Shown one piece after another: positions 9,389-18,930 of a stretch of 64,000 nt of DNA; position 1 is the stretch's first letter, and each line of letters starts with the position of its first letter. Source of the stretch: Candidatus Zixiibacteriota bacterium (GTDB taxonomy: Bacteria; Zixibacteria; MSB-5A5; GN15; FEB-12); contig JANQPI010000026.1 of assembly GCA_028289585.1 (NCBI GenBank), positions 124,001 to 188,000 of the forward strand. Direction: 5' to 3'. Under the pieces are notes generated by a model that was given only the letters and a program-made list of their open reading frames with translations, did not search any database and was not told where the DNA came from. A program made the position numbers and the translations under genes.

Positions 9389-11284
9389 ATGAGCGTCCTG
9401 CGTCCTCGACATTTCGCCGTCATTGCCGTTGGCTGCCTGCTGTTCGCTGCTGCGTCGCCCGCGGCTGATGAACCAGATAGCACGGACACGACACCGCCGA
9501 TAAAACCGTTCACCGGGGAGATCTTCAAAGACCTCAAGCGTCTTGAACCCGTGCAGCCGCTCCTCGACGAACGGTTGCAGGTCGTTCGTCAATTGATGCG
9601 GGCTCGCAACTGGTTCGGAGCCGCATCGCTACTCGAAGAACTGTATGTCGACGAGCCTGAGAACGTACAGATCCTTGAGATGCTGGTGACCTGTTACCAG
9701 GAGCTGAACTCACCCGGTCAACTCGAGTTATTCGCCGCTCAACTCGTCCAACGAGCACCAACGAATCCACGGTATCGACTGACATTCGCCGAGGCGTTGA
9801 TCGCAATGGAGAAGATTGATTCGGGAATCGTTCAGTACGATACCGCACTCACTCTTTACAGTGCGCAGGGTGACATGGGGTACCGACTCGTTCTGCAGTC
9901 ACTGATTGATCATCGCCAGTTCACTCATGCCCTGGGTGTCATCGACACGCTACGCACGGAACGTAACGATTCGATGCTGTTTCTTCCCGAGGAAGGGATG
10001 GTGTATGAGCGGCTGTCGGCCTACAGTCAGGCAGCAACGACCTACCTCAAGATAGCGGTCACCGATACGACGGCGGAGGCGATTCGCGCTGAGCGGAGAT
10101 TGCAGTCGATGTTGCAGTTCGCGGAATCGGCACCGGCAACCGAGGCAGCGCTGATAGAGAACATCAACCTCGTCAACAACCGACGGACGATCGCTTTTCT
10201 CAGCGGTCACTACATCCGGAATGGACGATTCGACGAGGCGTTTGCCTTTGCGGTACGCGAGGATTCGCTCAATCCGGTGGCTCAGGGTCGACCGCTCGTT
10301 GTCTATATGCGGCAAGTCCTCGAAGCCGAGGCGTTCGACCAGGTCATCCGTATGGCGGAGCGATTTGATTCGTTGCACGGTAACACCAGTCGCTACCAGT
10401 TCGAAGCCAACCGTTGGCAGGCGAAAGCGTTGGGCAGTCTTAATTTGGTCGACCCTGCTCGGCTCGTCTATGAACGCAATCTGACCGGCGGAATTCCTCA
10501 CGAAGCGGCGCGGGCGTACAATCGCATTGGTGATCTCTACCTCGACATCGATCGCGATCCGGCAACGGCGTTGGCCTATTACGATTCGTCATTGATGCGT
10601 CTGCCCAACGGGTTCACGGCCCTCGAAGCGCGGCGAGCGAGACCGGTGGCACTGGCTCGGATGGATCGTTCGGAAGAAGCCCGATTGGCCTGGCAAGCTC
10701 TTGCCCAGGAAGACTTGAACGAAGATGTCGCCGAGGAGGTCGACTATCATCTGGCGCTGCTGGACTTCTTCGGGAGCGATATCGACTCGGCGATGGCCGG
10801 ATTCCGGCGCATCATGGTGAATTTCCCACGCGGCCTGTATGTCAACGACTGCATTCGACTACTGCTGGTCACCGAGGCGGCCGCAGCGTTTCCCGAGCTG
10901 ATGGAGCTCTATACCGAGGCGACATTTGCCGAGTTTGCTCGCCTCGACGACACGCTTCAGGAACGACTCACGCGGTTGGCTGATCATGACAACCGTGCCT
11001 TGGCCCCGGTCGCTCTATATCAGCTGGCGGTGATGGCGGAAAGCAACCGACAGCTCGATCGAGTCCGAGAACTGGCCGATCGCTTGGCCACCGAGTTTCC
11101 CGATGCTTATTACGTCCCGTATGCGCTCAAAATGAAAGCCGACCTGATGCGGGGCAGCTATGAGGAGTTACAACAGGCGCGTGACCTGTACCTGAGGCTG
11201 TTGGATCGTTTTCCGAATTTTCCGGAGGCGACAGCGGTTCGTCAGGCACTCCGTGAGATTGAGGAGCAGCTGGCGGTTGGTTGA
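9389..11284 (+). CDS. Exported TPR-repeat protein
   Basis: A 631-residue protein with an N-terminal signal peptide (residues 1-26, AVGCLLFAAASPAAD) and helical repeats of TPR type throughout: NWFGAASLLEELYVDEPENVQ, a YRLTFAEALIAMEKIDSGIVQYDTAL-like repeat, and C-terminal LYLRLLDRFPNFPEA. Such proteins act as protein-interaction scaffolds in the periplasm. It starts 9 bases after the DUF4175 gene, so it likely shares its message and may interact with that coiled-coil protein. The last codons abut the convergent small membrane protein gene: the TGA at 11282-11284 and the opposite stop form a TGATCA palindrome, leaving no room for a terminator. Confidence 0.85.
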   Translation: MSVLRPRHFAVIAVGCLLFAAASPAADEPDSTDTTPPIKPFTGEIFKDLKRLEPVQPLLDERLQVVRQLMRARNWFGAASLLEELYVDEPENVQILEMLVTCYQELNSPGQLELFAAQLVQRAPTNPRYRLTFAEALIAMEKIDSGIVQYDTALTLYSAQGDMGYRLVLQSLIDHRQFTHALGVIDTLRTERNDSMLFLPEEGMVYERLSAYSQAATTYLKIAVTDTTAEAIRAERRLQSMLQFAESAPATEAALIENINLVNNRRTIAFLSGHYIRNGRFDEAFAFAVREDSLNPVAQGRPLVVYMRQVLEAEAFDQVIRMAERFDSLHGNTSRYQFEANRWQAKALGSLNLVDPARLVYERNLTGGIPHEAARAYNRIGDLYLDIDRDPATALAYYDSSLMRLPNGFTALEARRARPVALARMDRSEEARLAWQALAQEDLNEDVAEEVDYHLALLDFFGSDIDSAMAGFRRIMVNFPRGLYVNDCIRLLLVTEAAAAFPELMELYTEATFAEFARLDDTLQERLTRLADHDNRALAPVALYQLAVMAESNRQLDRVRELADRLATEFPDAYYVPYALKMKADLMRGSYEELQQARDLYLRLLDRFPNFPEATAVRQALREIEEQLAVG

Positions 11285-11539
11285 TCAGTCGAACTGCTCT
11301 TCGAGCTTACGCTGACCTTCGCGGAGGATAGCGTTTTCCTGCTGCAGCGCGTTGATCTTCTTCCGGTATTCCTCGATCTCCTTACCCCGCATCTTGGTCG
11401 AGGTGCGAATCAGGATCCCCAAGGCAACCAGGAGAAACATGAGGGAGTTGAGGCCTCGAAAGAGTTCACCCATGCTGAATACGAAATCCAGAAAGGCAAG
11501 AACGCCGAGAACAAAGAGGACAAGGCACCAGGCCAGCAT
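11285..11539 (-). CDS. Small membrane protein with C-terminal coiled coil
   Basis: An 84-residue protein with two hydrophobic helices (about residues 1-22 and 28-45) followed by a charged amphipathic helix with heptad character (EEYRKKINALQQENAIL). The start has GAGGGA 7 bases upstream on the minus strand. No family is recognised. It is convergent with the TPR gene and divergent from the DUF2723 gene. Topology suggests an inner-membrane hairpin presenting a cytoplasmic coiled coil. Confidence 0.75.
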   Translation of the reverse strand: MLAWCLVLFVLGVLAFLDFVFSMGELFRGLNSLMFLLVALGILIRTSTKMRGKEIEEYRKKINALQQENAILREGQRKLEEQFD

Positions 11540-11690
11540 GGAGATTCCCTCACAATCAGTTACGCGTCGAAAAGCGGTTGGCAGACCAACCCGGTCGCCT
11601 ATATTGGCCGTCTGTTCGAGCCGGCTGGCGACCGCTCTATAGTCGTCAATCGGCAGATTGCCAGATCGCTTTAGGAGGGACTACCTCACT

Positions 11691-14489
11691 ATGCACAGCC
11701 CGACCGAAGCCCGCTTCGACCGGACCAACGCGCTTATCGGCTTTTTCGTCTTCGCTTTTGCCCTCGTTGTCTATGTCCTGACCATGCAGCGAACGGTCCC
11801 GTTCTGGGATTCAGGTGAGTTTGTAGCTATCAGCGCTATCCTGGGTATCCCTCATCCTCCTGGGTTCCCGCTCTATTCCCTGCTTGGTCGGGTGTTTATC
11901 CTGTTTCCGTTCTTTGAGGACCTGGCTGCGCGTGTGAATTTCCTGTCGGCGATTTCGTCAGCCGGAACGGCCCTCTTCGCCTACCTGCTGACAGTCCGCC
12001 TGGTCAATTACTTCTTTTCCGATGATGGCCGACAGAACGTTGCCCGGTTCATCTCGTATGTCGCGGGGGTTGTGGGGGCACTGTTTGTCGCTTTCTCGGC
12101 GACCAACTGGGAAAACTCGGTCGAAGCCGAGGTGTACGGTCTCGCTCTGGCCCTTTCCGTTGCACTCGTGTGGATGGCGATCCGCTACCATGAAGCGCAG
12201 GATACGCCGGCCGGTATTCGCTGGCTCATTCTATCCATCTTTGTCGCAATGCTGGGTGTCGGGATTCATCTGACCGTGTTTCTTGTCATCCCGGTCTGTG
12301 CAATCTTCTATCTGCTTCGCTCTTCGGCCGGTGCTCGTGAGTACGCCCTGATCAGCGGGTATGCGATCGCCGCGTTGTTCTTGATCATTCTCTTCGCCGA
12401 CACCGGCAATGGCTACACGATGTTCCTGATCACCGTTGGTCTTCTGGGACTCGTTCTTCTGTACGTACTCCGCCATCATATGCGATGGGGTGTCCTGGCC
12501 GGTCTGCTCGGAGTGGGGGCCGTTGCCACCGGTTTCAATACCTATCTCTGGGCAACGCTCATCATGCTCGCCGTGATCCCGGTCGTGTATATCGTCTCAC
12601 GGTCGATTGGCTTTCGATTCGATGTCAAAACGGCGTTTGCTATCATCTTGGCCGGGTTTATGGGGATTTCGGTGCACGCGTTCATCTGGGTTCGCTCGGA
12701 TCACAACCCGCGCATTGATATGGGGAATCCCGATCGCGACTGGCAGACGTTCATCGACTTCCTCGACCGCAAGCAGTACGGTGCGACGTCGATGGTGGAA
12801 CGAATGTTCAATCGTCGGGGCCAGCTTTCCAACCAGCTCGGCACTCACGCGCACATGGGCTTCTGGGGGTTCTTCTCCGAGCAATACAACGCCCCCGGAT
12901 CGATCTTCGTGGTCCCGCTGCTGCTCGGCATTATCGGCATGGGCTTTCTCATCTGGCGGCGCATGAAAATGGGTCTCCCCTTACTAACGCTCTTCCTCGC
13001 AACGTCACTTGGTCTGGCGCTCTATATGAATTTCGCCGACGGCACCCGTTACAATCAGCGGACCGGCGACGCCTACCTTGAGGTCCGCGATCGAGACTAC
13101 TTCTTCACGCCGGCATTTGTTGTCTTTGGCATTGCGATTGGGATCGGTGTCGGAGCCGTGATGACCGGAGTTCGGAACGCGACGTCGAAAGATGGCGACG
13201 GCAACAGAATGACGCCGGCCGTCTATGCGTCTTCGATCCTGATTCTTCTGCCCGCGATTCCGCTGACCCAGAACTATCATCGAAGTGATCGCTCCGCCGA
13301 CCGCATTGCCTATAACTACGCGTATAACCTGCTCGCATCAGTCGAGGAGAACGGGATTCTCTTCACGGCCGGTGATAACGACACGTACCCCGTCTGGGCA
13401 TTGCAGGAGGTCTACAATCACCGCCGTGATGTCACGATTGCCAATCTTTCGCTTCTGAACACCGATTGGTACGTGAAGCAGATGCGGGATACGTATGGAT
13501 TGCCCATTAACCTGACCGACGCACAGATCGACTGGTACCCTGCGGAATGTGCCGGTCTCACTATTGATCAACCGCGGGAGCAGTTTTTCGATGCTCCCCG
13601 GCAGCGCCGGACGTTTCTCTCGAACGCGTACTGTGCGGGACCGAATGTGTTGCCGAACGAGCGCGTGGCGAACATGATGACCGACATGATCGTGCTGAAC
13701 AATCGGTTTGAACGGCCGATTTACTTCGGTTCCTCGCCGTGGAATTCACCCCTCGGCCTGACACGACGCGTCGAGCTTGAGGGAATGATCTTTGCTCTCA
13801 ATCGTGACACGATCACGGCGAGCCATCGTGTCGATATCGAACGTTCCTGGAAGCTTTTCATGGAAGAGTTTCGCATCGAGGGTTTCAATGATGCCTCGAC
13901 CTATCGGGATAACAACGCCACCGGTGTGATGCTCACCATGGGGGCCAACGCAACTCGTCTCTACGATGCTCTCATTGCTGAGGGAGACACAACGCGCGCC
14001 GAGCAGGTAATGCAAAGGATTATCGATGCCTACCCGGAATACTGGCAGGCGCCGGTGATCCTGGCCGATCTCTATGACGCCCTTGGCGACAGTACCCGCG
14101 CAGATTCCGTGCTCTGGCGCGCTCACGATTCGCTGTCATCGTTCATGGCTTCCAACGATCAAAACATCTTCTATCCGCAAGATCTTGGTCTGATTAAAAA
14201 CGAGTTGGCACGTCGACCGGCCAACATCGCCCAGCGGGATCAATTGATTGAGGATGGCATCGACCTGCTCTGGAAGTCATACCGGATGAATACCAATTCG
14301 GTATTTAGCTTTCGGAAACTTGTTTCCGTACTCTCGACGCATCGTCGGCTTTCCGAGATGCAGCAGGCAGCGAACATTTTCGCCAACTACGGTCAGCACA
14401 GCAATGACCAGTTCCTGCGTCAGATTCTTCAGATCGGTGCCTCAGGTGGTGCTGCTCCCCCACCACAGGGTGGAGGCCGGATCCGCTGA
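11691..14489 (+). CDS. DUF2723 (GT117-type) polytopic membrane protein
   Basis: A 932-residue protein. The N-terminal region has many TM helices (from about residue 13) with the family hallmark FWDSGEFVAISAILGIPHPPGFPLY, where the acidic residue after the first helix matches GT-C glycosyltransferase logic. The soluble C-terminal half begins near GDNDTYPVWALQE and ends in TPR-like helices (VMQRIIDAYPEYWQAP). Members are annotated as glycosyltransferase family 117 and are common in Bacteroidetes and relatives; the acceptor here is unknown. I chose ATG 11691 because AGGAGG lies at 11673-11678. A bidirectional terminator follows the gene. Confidence 0.92.
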   Translation: MHSPTEARFDRTNALIGFFVFAFALVVYVLTMQRTVPFWDSGEFVAISAILGIPHPPGFPLYSLLGRVFILFPFFEDLAARVNFLSAISSAGTALFAYLLTVRLVNYFFSDDGRQNVARFISYVAGVVGALFVAFSATNWENSVEAEVYGLALALSVALVWMAIRYHEAQDTPAGIRWLILSIFVAMLGVGIHLTVFLVIPVCAIFYLLRSSAGAREYALISGYAIAALFLIILFADTGNGYTMFLITVGLLGLVLLYVLRHHMRWGVLAGLLGVGAVATGFNTYLWATLIMLAVIPVVYIVSRSIGFRFDVKTAFAIILAGFMGISVHAFIWVRSDHNPRIDMGNPDRDWQTFIDFLDRKQYGATSMVERMFNRRGQLSNQLGTHAHMGFWGFFSEQYNAPGSIFVVPLLLGIIGMGFLIWRRMKMGLPLLTLFLATSLGLALYMNFADGTRYNQRTGDAYLEVRDRDYFFTPAFVVFGIAIGIGVGAVMTGVRNATSKDGDGNRMTPAVYASSILILLPAIPLTQNYHRSDRSADRIAYNYAYNLLASVEENGILFTAGDNDTYPVWALQEVYNHRRDVTIANLSLLNTDWYVKQMRDTYGLPINLTDAQIDWYPAECAGLTIDQPREQFFDAPRQRRTFLSNAYCAGPNVLPNERVANMMTDMIVLNNRFERPIYFGSSPWNSPLGLTRRVELEGMIFALNRDTITASHRVDIERSWKLFMEEFRIEGFNDASTYRDNNATGVMLTMGANATRLYDALIAEGDTTRAEQVMQRIIDAYPEYWQAPVILADLYDALGDSTRADSVLWRAHDSLSSFMASNDQNIFYPQDLGLIKNELARRPANIAQRDQLIEDGIDLLWKSYRMNTNSVFSFRKLVSVLSTHRRLSEMQQAANIFANYGQHSNDQFLRQILQIGASGGAAPPPQGGGRIR

Positions 14490-14516
14490 TCGTGGCCGAT
14501 TTGTTTGTGACCAAAA

Positions 14517-14548
14517 AAGCCGCTCGGTCTGACGACCGAGCGGCTTTT
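14517..14548. terminator. Bidirectional rho-independent terminator
   Basis: Perfect 11-base stem GCCGCTCGGTC / GACCGAGCGGC (14520-14530 and 14535-14545) with a TGAC loop, preceded by AAAAAA and followed by TTTT. It can terminate both the DUF2723 gene (+) and the HTH-DUF2087 gene (-), which converge here. Confidence 0.9.
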
Positions 14549-14565
14549 GCACTCATGGGGTGTTG

Positions 14566-15078
14566 CTAGCGCGAGAGGGTGTATCCGACCCGGCGGCGAT
14601 AGCGCCCGTTGACGAAATCCATCATTCGCCCCGCAACAAACTGGTCGCGAACCGAGTCGGCGTCCGGGTGATGACGGGCAATGATGCGATCGACTTCTTC
14701 CTCGGTATACGAGCGGTTCGGATCGAACTGCGCCAGGATGTATTCGAGTAAGTACGGGCGATTGGTATGATCGTGACCGTTTCCGTTGGTGGAACCATTA
14801 CGATGCTGTCCGTTGGTGACTCGCCCGACCGTCACTTTCGGTTTGGTCACTGGCGCGGGTTGCGTCATGACAATAGCGTGACCTTGATTGGAGTTTCGTT
14901 GCAGCCACTCAAATACCGACTGCTCCGGGATACGCCATTCCTTACCAACTTTGAACGCGCCAATTTCACCCGCTTGGACTTTGCGCGTGATCACCTGGAC
15001 ATTCATCTTCAGTTTTTGCGCCAGCTCGGTTGTTGTGAAGAATTCCGTGCTGCGGATAACCCCTTCCCAATAATCCAT
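14566..15078 (-). CDS. HTH (excisionase/MerR-like) - DUF2087 fusion protein, probable regulator
   Basis: A 170-residue protein. Residues about 10-55 match the helix-turn-helix_17 pattern (FFTTTELAQKLKMN.QVITRKV and FKVGKEWRIPEQSVFEWL), a DNA-binding module found in excisionases and small regulators. A Thr/Asn/Gly-rich linker follows. Residues about 105-170 resemble DUF2087 (LLEYILAQFDPNRSYTEEEV, MDFVNGRYRRRVGY). I set the start at ATG 15078 because GGAGG lies 9 bases upstream on the minus strand. With no phage genes nearby, a transcription factor is more likely than an excisionase. Confidence 0.82.
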   Translation of the reverse strand: MDYWEGVIRSTEFFTTTELAQKLKMNVQVITRKVQAGEIGAFKVGKEWRIPEQSVFEWLQRNSNQGHAIVMTQPAPVTKPKVTVGRVTNGQHRNGSTNGNGHDHTNRPYLLEYILAQFDPNRSYTEEEVDRIIARHHPDADSVRDQFVAGRMMDFVNGRYRRRVGYTLSR

Positions 15079-15252
15079 CAAATGTGCCTCCGGAAACGGT
15101 CCTCTTTGGTGGTAGGTACGTGGTACTGTGCGGCAGAAAGTGCTACCCTCTTGCCGTCGAGGCAAATAAAAAGTTAGACAAGGTGGAGCCGGTGGAGGGA
15201 ATTAATCGACTTGTAAAAGTAGTAAGTCGTTGTACAGTATGTTGTTGTTGAA

Positions 15253-16179
15253 TTGCGCTCACCCTGTTCGGATCGCCCACTCGTGATCCTGTTCGTCTAT
15301 GTCTTACTTTGTCTCGTCTGGGGATCGACTTGGATCGCGATCAAGATTGGCCTGACCGACCTGCCACCGCTGTGGGCGAGTGGCCTTCGCTTTGCGGTCG
15401 CATCCCTGCTGCTCACCGGCATAGTTTTTATCCGACCGGTGACCAAGCCTCGGTCGGCAGCAGAGTGGTGGCGAATTGCCTACCCCGGGCTCTATATCTA
15501 TGCCGGCTCCTACGCGTTCATCTACTTCGCGGAACTCTATATCAGCTCCGCGCTGACTGCGATCCTGTTCGCCTCGTTTCCATTCTTTGTCGCGCTGTTG
15601 GCTCGCTATGGAACGCCCCCCGAACCACTCGCGACACGGGGTTGGATCGGTCTGGTGATTGGCTTTGTGGGGGTGATTGTGATTTCATTCGATGGTGTGG
15701 CCGGTTCACCGGACCTGCTCCTCGGATCCAGTCTCGCGGTTCTGGGATCACTGGCCGCAGCCTACGGAGTCATGCTCCACAAGTGGAGACTGTCAAATAT
15801 CGACATTCGCTTAGCGGCCTGGCTACAGATCAGCCTCGGGGCGGTCGTTCTACTCGTTGCAGCGCTGGTTACCGAGCCGTGGTCAGCGATTGTCTGGAGC
15901 CCTGAAGCGATCGGCTCGCTGCTCTACCTGGCGGCTTTCGGCTCCGTGCTCGCGTTCCTGGCGTACTACTGGCTGTTGCGGAAGAGTAAGGCCGTGACTG
16001 TCTCGCTGATCGGATTCATTATCCCGATTGTCGCGACCGTTATCGGTGTCGGATTCTTCGATGAGCAGATGTCGGCTCTGGTCGGTGTCGGGGCAGCTCT
16101 CGTTCTCATTGGCGTCTGGATCGTCCTGCGCGATCCCGCGCCTCGCGATGCCGCTACCATCGAAACGCGTCGCGACTAG
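15253..16179 (+). CDS. EamA/DMT-family transporter
   Basis: A 308-residue inner-membrane transporter with about ten TM helices in two EamA repeats (about residues 12-140 and 155-295). The signature LVWGSTWIAIKIGLTDLPP in repeat 1 and the LLYLAAFGSVLAFLAYYWLL stretch in repeat 2 are typical of RhaT/YdcZ-like metabolite exporters. The start is uncertain: TTG at 15253 gives the full first helix, while GTG at 15283 is an alternative; neither has a clear Shine-Dalgarno. The stop overlaps the convergent repeat-protein stop in a shared CTAG. Substrate unknown. Confidence 0.9.
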   Translation: MRSPCSDRPLVILFVYVLLCLVWGSTWIAIKIGLTDLPPLWASGLRFAVASLLLTGIVFIRPVTKPRSAAEWWRIAYPGLYIYAGSYAFIYFAELYISSALTAILFASFPFFVALLARYGTPPEPLATRGWIGLVIGFVGVIVISFDGVAGSPDLLLGSSLAVLGSLAAAYGVMLHKWRLSNIDIRLAAWLQISLGAVVLLVAALVTEPWSAIVWSPEAIGSLLYLAAFGSVLAFLAYYWLLRKSKAVTVSLIGFIIPIVATVIGVGFFDEQMSALVGVGAALVLIGVWIVLRDPAPRDAATIETRRD

Positions 16180-18086
16180 CGATCGAGTCCGACGCCCACC
16201 GCAATCGTATCGGCAGTAGCCGTCGCTGGGTTCCGCCACCTGCGGTTGTTGCCGGCGTAGTCTTCGGTGTAGCGATCGTCCCCGCCAGCGTCGATAAACA
16301 CCCCCCAGCAGCGAAGCCAGCCGCGTGTACCGTGATCAAAGCCGTTCGCCTTGCCGAGGGTCGTACCGCCATCAGTGGTGTAGGTGTCGTCGCCTCTATA
16401 ATCGATGAAGACCCCGATACCATTGGCATTGCCCCCTCCGAGCGAAAGATTCGGAACCGTGTATTGATCGTTGCCAGCACGTTCGTTAAGCCACCCAATC
16501 GTGAAGTCGTGACCCGCCCCGACGGCCATATTATGCGTGGCCGTGTAGGTGTCATCGCCGGCACCATCGTCGAGATACCCAACAGCAAAGTGCGCACCTG
16601 ACCCCTGAACATACCAGACACCGCTGTACACATCGCTGCCGCTGCGATCGAGCAACATGCCGAGGGCGTACCAGTAGGCGCATCCCTGGGCAAAGAGTCC
16701 AGCGCTGTAGCGATCATCTCCGGCGCCGTCGACCAGGAGACCGATGCCGCCGGCCCATGACCGACCGTCGAGATAGTCAGCTCGTTTGCCGAAGCCCACG
16801 CCCTGGGCAAGCGACGCATTGTGTTCCGGCGTTTGCGGCGACGGACTGAAGAGGATTGAATCGATCGCGACATAGGCGTCATCACCGGACCGATCAGCCA
16901 GAAGTCCAATGCCGCGGGTGAAGCCATACCCCTGACTCTGTGACCAGCAGAGAAATGAATCGGTGCCGATCGTGTCGATCAGCATCCCGACGCCAAACGC
17001 ACCGGCCCCTTGGGTCAGGTGTTGACCCGTGTAGACATCGTTACCGTCAAGATCGAGCAAGGCGCCGACGCCAAACAGCCCGGCACCGAGTCCGGCATGG
17101 GTGACCTCGTAACGATCGTTGCCGCGTTTGTCGATCACGATCGACATCGCACAGACGCCTCCGGCGACCCCGGCCTTGGTGCTGTCATCTGACCGATAGA
17201 TATCATCACCCGCGAGGTCGATGATAATCTGGAGTGGATAATCACTGTTGGCGCCACTGACTTCGTACGTATCGTTGCCGCCGGGATCGATTATCAACAG
17301 CGGCGCCCCGACATAGCCGTGTACATCGTCCCCTGCAGTACCAAACGCAATCAACCCACGTCGAGTCTTCAGTTCATACGGGAAATCGGGGTACACGAAA
17401 AACTCGAGCGAATCAGCCAATCGTTCAACGGCCTCCAGGAGATCCTGGGCGCCGGCATAGAAATAGTCCCAGTTTACTTTCGTGACCAGCTCTTCAATCA
17501 GATCGTCATGCTGACGCGCTGTGTCGTCAGTAACGTTGGCGATATGCTCAATCAGTCGGCGGCGGTATTTGTCGGAATCGATATCGCGTAACGCTTCTCG
17601 CCACCAGAAAGATTTGTCGTTCACCAATCGGTAGAGGAGATCGATGCGATCTTTCACCGGGGCGTATTTGGCTCCCGGCAAAGCATTGCGACTGCGGGTT
17701 ATCGACGGTACCGGAAGGGTGTCGGGATAGTTGGTAAATCGTTCCAACTGGTCACCGATGAGACCGCGGCGGATCGGATGACCCGCCAGACGACTTGTCA
17801 GTTTCATCAGTTCCGATAGATCTGCTCCACCCTCCAGCACCTGTTCCATTGTGCGGTCACCGTAGCGGGGAAGGAGTAGCGGTCGGCGATGCAGCAGTTC
17901 AAACAGTGGCAACTGCCACCGATCGCCGCCCCAGTTGGCCTGCATTTGGTCATAGTCGAAACGGAGATCCGTTGACGACTGCCCGACCTGGGCCAGGGCT
18001 GAGTCGAACAGCGCGGTTACATCCCAATCGGCATCCTCTGCATAGACGCTGGTCGAAAGAATCAAGAATAGAAAGAACGAACGCAT
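16176..18086 (-). CDS. Exported glycine/aspartate-rich repeat protein, probable beta-solenoid
   Basis: A 636-residue protein with a short signal peptide (RSFFLFLILSTSVYAED). The first 240 residues are helical and unrecognised. From about residue 250 it becomes a run of roughly a dozen repeats of about 30 residues with core G(A/R)GDDxY...QGxGxxxxxGxLxDxxG, for example DGAGDDRYSAGLFAQG and DLDGNDVYTGQHLTQGAG. Regular Gly-Asp-Asp turns suggest a beta-helix, possibly calcium-binding, although the RTX nonapeptide GGxGxDxUx is not present. I chose ATG 18086, with GGGAG 9 bases upstream. No characterised family is recognised. The gene is followed upstream by the ATP-grasp gene 14 bases away, so they may be co-transcribed. 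Confidence 0.85.
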   Translation of the reverse strand: MRSFFLFLILSTSVYAEDADWDVTALFDSALAQVGQSSTDLRFDYDQMQANWGGDRWQLPLFELLHRRPLLLPRYGDRTMEQVLEGGADLSELMKLTSRLAGHPIRRGLIGDQLERFTNYPDTLPVPSITRSRNALPGAKYAPVKDRIDLLYRLVNDKSFWWREALRDIDSDKYRRRLIEHIANVTDDTARQHDDLIEELVTKVNWDYFYAGAQDLLEAVERLADSLEFFVYPDFPYELKTRRGLIAFGTAGDDVHGYVGAPLLIIDPGGNDTYEVSGANSDYPLQIIIDLAGDDIYRSDDSTKAGVAGGVCAMSIVIDKRGNDRYEVTHAGLGAGLFGVGALLDLDGNDVYTGQHLTQGAGAFGVGMLIDTIGTDSFLCWSQSQGYGFTRGIGLLADRSGDDAYVAIDSILFSPSPQTPEHNASLAQGVGFGKRADYLDGRSWAGGIGLLVDGAGDDRYSAGLFAQGCAYWYALGMLLDRSGSDVYSGVWYVQGSGAHFAVGYLDDGAGDDTYTATHNMAVGAGHDFTIGWLNERAGNDQYTVPNLSLGGGNANGIGVFIDYRGDDTYTTDGGTTLGKANGFDHGTRGWLRCWGVFIDAGGDDRYTEDYAGNNRRWRNPATATADTIAVGVGLDR

Positions 18087-18100
18087 CAACGTGACTCCCG

Positions 18101-18928
18101 TCAGGAGGTGAGCATGGTGACAAAACGGTCAAGCGCGACGGGTGAATGATCGAAGAAGAGTGAGGGTTCGATCAACTCCAATTCCGATAATCGCAAAGTT
18201 CCGTCGCGCATTTCGACCATGTCGATTCGTGCGTACCGCAGGTTGTGGTCGACCGCCGATAGAACGGAAGCGGCAAACTCCCGATGCCGAGGTTCGAGAG
18301 GAGCAGCCGTTACCGCTTCCGTACCGTCGTGCCATCGCGGTGCCTTACGAACCGCATGGGTGATCATTCCATCGATGACGATCACATTCACCTCGGCGCC
18401 GTTGGCAACCTCGGTGAGAAACGGCTGGATCAATGTATCCCGCGTTGCGATCGCATTGGCAAGGAGCTGTTCCGTCGTCGACGAATCGCACCGGGCCCGA
18501 TGGGTTTCCCATGATCCGGCACCGATGGCGGGCTTGATGACCACTTCCGGCCATTCGCATGACTTTAGTATCTCGGTAGTCTCGTGTGACCCCGCCGGCA
18601 CCAGCGTTGTGGGAACGATCGGAACGCCACGCTCGGCTAGCTCCAGCAGATAACGCTTGTGGATGTTGGCCGACACGATATCCGGTTCGTGCCAAACTTC
18701 CGTAACCGTCGCTGCCTTCCTCAGCCACTGTATGAAATGATCGGGATCTCGATAGTAATTCCAGGTCGCTCGGAGGACACAACGATCGTAATGACTCAGA
18801 TCACTATCCGCATCATCCCAGGCAATGACCGCGGCCTCATGGCCGTGGTCGTGCAGGGACCGGAGCAGCGGTGCTTCATCCGGATCTGGTTCAATCCGGT
18901 TGACCATTCCGACCAAACCGATACGCAT
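18101..18928 (-). CDS. ATP-grasp family ligase
   Basis: A 275-residue protein resembling RimK/glutathione-synthetase-like ATP-grasp enzymes, which join a carboxylate to an amine using ATP. Evidence: LLELAERGVPIVPTTLV at the start of the grasp domain, WPEVVIKPAIGAGSWET (ATP-binding lysine and glycine-rich loop), QPFLTEVANGAEVNVIVI, and YARIDMVEMRDGTLRLSELELIEPSLFF with the acidic Mg-binding residues D and E. I placed the start at ATG 18928 (MRIGLVGMV), preceded by GGGGG about 7 bases upstream. It begins 2 bases after the stop of the small membrane protein gene, so these form an operon. Substrate unknown. Confidence 0.85.
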   Translation of the reverse strand: MRIGLVGMVNRIEPDPDEAPLLRSLHDHGHEAAVIAWDDADSDLSHYDRCVLRATWNYYRDPDHFIQWLRKAATVTEVWHEPDIVSANIHKRYLLELAERGVPIVPTTLVPAGSHETTEILKSCEWPEVVIKPAIGAGSWETHRARCDSSTTEQLLANAIATRDTLIQPFLTEVANGAEVNVIVIDGMITHAVRKAPRWHDGTEAVTAAPLEPRHREFAASVLSAVDHNLRYARIDMVEMRDGTLRLSELELIEPSLFFDHSPVALDRFVTMLTS

Positions 18929-18930
18929 TG

